From positions 1 through 9,554 of the forward strand of contig CAMLLJ010000105.1 in assembly GCA_946480845.1 (NCBI GenBank): a stretch of DNA of 9,554 nt, read 5' to 3'. The notes under the pieces were generated by a model, which was not told the DNA's origin, did no database searches, and saw only the letters and a list, made by a program, of their open reading frames with translations. Of the stretch, positions 6,580 through 9,554 are shown piece by piece. Numbering within the stretch: position 1 is the stretch's first letter; each line of letters opens with the position of its first letter. Both the position numbers and the translations under genes were made by a program. Source of the DNA: an uncultured Gemmatimonadota bacterium (GTDB lineage: Bacteria; Gemmatimonadota; Gemmatimonadetes; Gemmatimonadales; GWC2-71-9).

Positions 6580-8237
6580 TAGCGGGTTGCCGCGTCCCGG
6601 GCCAGCGCGCGGCCCCGCTGCACCCGCCACTTCCAGGCCATCATCCACGGGGAGTCCGGCCGGACCTCGACCTTCTCGAATCGGCGGTGCACTGCCACCA
6701 GGTTCATCGGGGCAAAGAGGTAGGCGGCGCGGGCGCCGTCCTCGATGCGGCGGAGCGCCGCCACCCAGACCGGCGCCGGGTTGCCGGCGGTGAGCACGGC
6801 GCTCGTCATCAGCGAATCGGCCGTGGGGTCGCAATGGCGCCCGACGTTGCCGCTCCCGGCGCACGACCAGCTGTACATGAGCCCGGCAGGCGCCGGGTCC
6901 TGCGTCGCCGAGCCGAAGCTGATGTCGAAGTTGCCGCGGCTGTGGCGCTCGCCCCAGACCGGGCCTTCGAGCACCTGCACGTCGAGCCGCACGCCGATGC
7001 GCGCGAGCTGTTCCTGCGCCTGCACGGCGAGCTGCTTCCGCACCGCGCTCGGCGCGGGGACGATCACCGAGAGCCGGAGCGGCTGGCCGTCCTTGTCGAG
7101 CGTGCCGTCGCCGTCGCTGTCGCGCCAGCCGGCGCCCGCGAGCTGCGCACGGGCCCCGGCGACATCCTGCCGCTCCGCCTTCGGCGCGATGCCGCTCACC
7201 CAGAGCAGCCCGGAGACCGGTCCGTACGGCACCCGCCCGTAGGGCCCATATGCCGAGCGCACCATCGCCTCGCGGTCGAGCGCCGCAATGAGCGCGCGGC
7301 GGACCCGCACGTCGCCGAGCAGGGCATGGGGCCGGGTGGAGTCGCCGGGTGCCTTGGCGTTGAAGAGGAGATAGCCGAGACTGTTCGACGGCGTGGCGAG
7401 GAGGCGCATCTCGCCCCGTGCGAGCAGGCGGTCGCGGTTGGAGAGCGGCGGGATGACGTTCACCATCGCGTCACCCTCGCCGCCCAGCAGCAGGTTCATG
7501 CGCGCGTCCGCGTCGGTCGCAGTGCGGAAGATCAGGCGGTCGGTACCGGGGCGGCCGAGGAAGAACGACGGGCTGGCGGCGAGCTCGATGAACTGCCCGG
7601 GCTCGCTGCGCACCCAGCGGTACGGCCCGCTCCCCACCGGCGCCCGCACGAACGCCGACGTCGCCAGACTGTCGGGCCGGATGCGCGCGAGCAGGTGAGC
7701 CGGGAGCGGCTGGACGTAGTAGGTCGCGTCGAAGAACTGGCCCGAGTAGGCACGGCGGAAGCGGAACACCACGTGGCGGTCGCCCTCGGCGGTGACCGAT
7801 GCGACGTGGCGGAGCAGGCCCGCGAGCGAGGGCGCGATTGCCGGGTCCATCGCGCGCGCGTAGGTGAAGGTCACGTCGCCGGCGGTGACCGGGGTGCCGT
7901 CGTGCCAGCGCGCACGGCCGTCCAGCTCGAAGACCAGGGTGAGCGAGTCGCGGCGCTCCCAGCGGCGGGCGAGCTGGGGCACGAACCCCGCATCGCCGAG
8001 CACTGGCCGGCCGGGCTGGTTGATGGCGAGCCTGAGGAAGAGCTGGTCGGCGACGTCGAAGTTCGCGGTGCGGGCGGCGCGGCCCTCCATGAGCGTCGGC
8101 ACCGGCAGTGTCGCCTGCTCGCCGGTGACGATGACGATCGTCCCGCCGTGCGCGCCCTGCGCGTGCACGGGACTGGGCGCGGGCCACGCGAGCTGCGCGA
8201 GCGCGAGCGTCAGGGCGAGGGTGCGGGCAGCACGCAT
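6579..8237 (-). CDS. Periplasmic substrate-binding protein of a peptide/nickel-type ABC importer (SBP_bac_5)
   Basis: Binding protein of 552 residues that would capture the substrate in the periplasm and hand it to the DppB/C-like permeases. A Sec signal peptide is visible: Arg2, Arg5, a Leu/Ala core and VHA-Q as the likely signal peptidase I site after Ala26. There is no lipobox cysteine, so it should be soluble. The family block FELDGRARWHDGTPVTAGDV (103-122) is followed by TFTYARAMD. DSDGDGTLDKDG (373-384) is the calcium-loop-like motif common in this family, and Cys459/Cys469 may form a disulfide. ATG at 8237 has GGAG (8247-8250) 9 nt upstream and gives the signal peptide directly; a TTG at 8279 in frame is less likely. 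It heads the five-gene operon. Peptides are the likely substrate, but the ligand cannot be predicted. Confidence 0.94.
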   Translation of the reverse strand: MRAARTLALTLALAQLAWPAPSPVHAQGAHGGTIVIVTGEQATLPVPTLMEGRAARTANFDVADQLFLRLAINQPGRPVLGDAGFVPQLARRWERRDSLTLVFELDGRARWHDGTPVTAGDVTFTYARAMDPAIAPSLAGLLRHVASVTAEGDRHVVFRFRRAYSGQFFDATYYVQPLPAHLLARIRPDSLATSAFVRAPVGSGPYRWVRSEPGQFIELAASPSFFLGRPGTDRLIFRTATDADARMNLLLGGEGDAMVNVIPPLSNRDRLLARGEMRLLATPSNSLGYLLFNAKAPGDSTRPHALLGDVRVRRALIAALDREAMVRSAYGPYGRVPYGPVSGLLWVSGIAPKAERQDVAGARAQLAGAGWRDSDGDGTLDKDGQPLRLSVIVPAPSAVRKQLAVQAQEQLARIGVRLDVQVLEGPVWGERHSRGNFDISFGSATQDPAPAGLMYSWSCAGSGNVGRHCDPTADSLMTSAVLTAGNPAPVWVAALRRIEDGARAAYLFAPMNLVAVHRRFEKVEVRPDSPWMMAWKWRVQRGRALARDAATR

Positions 8238-8312
8238 GGGCGGCGACTCCGGCTGCTGGTCGGGGTGGGGAGGACGCAATCTATCGCGCGGCCGGTGAAC
8301 GGCGGAAGCGAG
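8238..8312 (-). promoter_or_regulatory. Gap before the importer operon, possible promoter
   Basis: This 75-bp gap is the only real break between the LipM-like gene and the binding-protein gene. On the minus strand TAGATT (plus 8279-8284) could be a -10 element, with a poor -35 (TTCCGC) about 18 nt upstream. No terminator-like hairpin with a T run is seen after the LipM-like stop, so read-through from the gcvP side is also possible. Confidence 0.25.
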
Positions 8313-9026
8313 TCAGCGGCGCCAGGTCCAGTCGGCGGACGCGAAGCGCGCCAGGTGCGGCTGCGACGCCTCGAGGAACGGCGCTGGATCCGTGGCGCTG
8401 CTCCAGGCGCCGGGCCAGGCGCGCGCTGCATCCGCCACCGCTCCGGCCGCCTCGGCGAAATCAACCTCGCGCCCGAGCAGCTCGGTGAGCGGTGCTTCCT
8501 GTCCCGCCGGCGGCGTTCCCAGCGTCAGCGACGCCACGACCGCCTGGTTGCCGTCCAGGAGCAGTGACCCGTGCTGGAGCAGCGCATCGCCCTGGCGGAG
8601 CTGGGCGCTCCCGATCACCTTGCGCCCGCCGACCACCACCTCGCCGCCGGCGGGGCTGGCGAAGCAGGCTCCCGCGTCGAGCGGGGCGCCGCGGCCGGGC
8701 GCGGCGGCCAGCGCCGGCTCCGCGCCGAGGGTCCGCAATGCCGCGGCGAGCGTCTCGTGAATCGCACGATACGCCGCAGGAAGCTGCCCGAATACGGCGG
8801 CCGGGCAGGCGACGGCGTAGGTCAGCTCGTCCGCATGCCACACCGCCCGCCCGCCGGTCGGCCTTCGGACCGTGTCCAGCGCCAGTCTGTCGATCCGCTC
8901 CCGGTCATAGCGCCGGAGCGCCGGCTCGTTGCGGCCGAACGACAAGCAGAAAGGGTGCCAGCGATAGAGCCGGAGACACGCGGTCCCCCGCTCCGCGAGG
9001 TCGAGCATGGCCTGGTCGATCGCCAT
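8313..9026 (-). CDS. Lipoate/octanoate protein ligase family protein, LipM-like
   Basis: A 237-residue member of the biotin/lipoate A/B ligase fold family. VRRPTGGRAVWHADELTYAV (53-72) is the substrate-binding block in the form found in LipM-type octanoyltransferases (GGR rather than the GGG of E. coli LplA). ACFASP (120-125) supplies Cys121 at the place of the LipM catalytic cysteine, and GGRKVIGSAQLRQGDALLQHGS (133-154) carries the conserved Lys136. It would transfer octanoate from acyl carrier protein to the GcvH lysine, or ligate lipoate; the Cys favours transfer. The ATG at 9026 has GGAG (9035-9038) 8 nt upstream. The frame is open upstream and encodes WLLWLDPVPRPGAAN just before this ATG, which resembles the family N-terminus, so a CTG at 9066-9068 or another start is possible. 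The gene follows gcvP by 46 bp. Confidence 0.85.
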   Translation of the reverse strand: MAIDQAMLDLAERGTACLRLYRWHPFCLSFGRNEPALRRYDRERIDRLALDTVRRPTGGRAVWHADELTYAVACPAAVFGQLPAAYRAIHETLAAALRTLGAEPALAAAPGRGAPLDAGACFASPAGGEVVVGGRKVIGSAQLRQGDALLQHGSLLLDGNQAVVASLTLGTPPAGQEAPLTELLGREVDFAEAAGAVADAARAWPGAWSSATDPAPFLEASQPHLARFASADWTWRR

Positions 9027-9072
9027 GTTCGCCGCTCCGGGGCGGGGGACCGGGTCGAGCCAGAGCAGCCAG

Positions 9073-9554
9073 CTACGCGTACGCCTCCATCCTCCCCCAG
9101 GTGCAGACGAGGTTCCGGTCGCCGTACGCGCCGTCGATGCGTCCCACCGTGGGCCACACCTTGTGGGCGCGCGTCGCCTCGCTGGGGAAGGCCGCGCGCT
9201 CGCGCGAGTAGGGCCGGTCCCACTCGTCGGCGGTGCACTCGGCGAGCGTGTGCGGGGCGCCGGTGAGCAGGTTGCGCTCCCGGTCGGCGGTGCCGCGCTC
9301 GATCTCGCGGATCTCCTCCCGGATGGCGATCATCGCGTCGCAGAAGCGGTCCAGCTCCTCCTTCGACTCGCTCTCCGTCGGCTCGATCATCAGCGTGCCC
9401 GCCACCGGGAAGGAGACCGTCGGCGGGTGGAAGCCGTAGTCGATGATCCGCTTGGCGATGTCCTCGACCTCGATGCCGGCGCTTCCCTTGAAGGGCCGCG
9501 TGTCGATGATGCACTCGTGCGCGATGAGCCCGTTGGCCCCGCTGTAGAGCAGGT
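9073..9554 (-). CDS. gcvP: Glycine dehydrogenase (decarboxylating), P-protein, partial C-terminus
   Basis: C-terminal 160 residues of the PLP-dependent P-protein of the glycine cleavage system, which decarboxylates glycine and passes the aminomethyl group to lipoylated GcvH. The start lies beyond the right edge. Recognisable blocks are [17 protein letters not shown] near the edge, [40 protein letters not shown], then [12 protein letters not shown] and the terminal [20 protein letters not shown]. This long ending, with the GDRNLVC tail, belongs to the single-chain P-protein of about 950 residues rather than to the split GcvPB form. The PLP lysine is further upstream, outside or near the edge, and is not visible. 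The LipM-like gene follows at 46 bp on the same strand, consistent with a joint role in GcvH lipoylation and glycine cleavage. Confidence 0.96.
   Translation of the reverse strand, partial: LLYSGANGLIAHECIIDTRPFKGSAGIEVEDIAKRIIDYGFHPPTVSFPVAGTLMIEPTESESKEELDRFCDAMIAIREEIREIERGTADRERNLLTGAPHTLAECTADEWDRPYSRERAAFPSEATRAHKVWPTVGRIDGAYGDRNLVCTWGRMEAYA

Noticed and set aside
6579..8237. Calcium-loop-like DSDGDGTLDKDG in the binding protein as a novel insertion
   Set aside because: This motif is common in the SBP_bac_5 family, so it is not unusual.
6687..8567. 626-codon open frame on the plus strand opposite the binding-protein gene
   Set aside because: Composition is His/Arg/Glu/Ala-rich and featureless; it crosses two real genes and a gap. 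It is a shadow of the minus-strand coding.

Overview
The window is very GC-rich (roughly 70% by eye), densely coding DNA from a bacterial chromosome. Strong GGAGG-type ribosome binding sites, a Sec signal peptide on the transporter's binding protein and a lipobox-type leader on a small protein point to a diderm bacterium. Gemmatimonadota or a similar high-GC soil phylum would fit, but this is an impression from protein style, not a proof. I see no mobile element, CRISPR array, tRNA or rRNA. All genes are on the minus strand except one small lipoprotein gene.

Reading the minus strand from the right edge: (1) the C-terminal 160 residues of glycine decarboxylase (gcvP), then a LipM-like octanoyl/lipoyl transferase, which would modify the GcvH partner of GcvP. 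(2) After 75 bp, a complete five-gene peptide/nickel-type ABC importer: binding protein, two permeases and two ATPases, each gene overlapping the next by 1 or 4 nt. (3) A 91-bp gap, then a CsbD-like stress protein gene followed by a very strong intrinsic terminator. (4) A tightly coupled trio: a RidA-family protein, a PhzF-family isomerase and a CsaA-like tRNA-binding protein. (5) The plus-strand DUF3887-like lipoprotein gene, which meets the CsaA gene tail to tail with 1 nt between stops. (6) A 68-bp divergent intergenic region and the N-terminal part of an M55 D-aminopeptidase (DppA type) running off the left edge.

The common thread is uptake and processing of peptides and amino acids: import, cleavage of D-amino-acyl peptides, isomerase and Rid-type amino-acid side chemistry, and glycine cleavage. 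The families are all known and I do not see an undescribed multi-gene system. The observations most worth a second look are small-scale: a perfect 10-bp inverted repeat that can lock the csbD start codon into a stem; a terminator whose T-rich tail doubles as a possible -10 box immediately before a RidA gene with no Shine-Dalgarno; a RidA homologue lacking the catalytic arginine; and a LipM-like protein whose family-conserved N-terminus lies upstream of its only good start codon.
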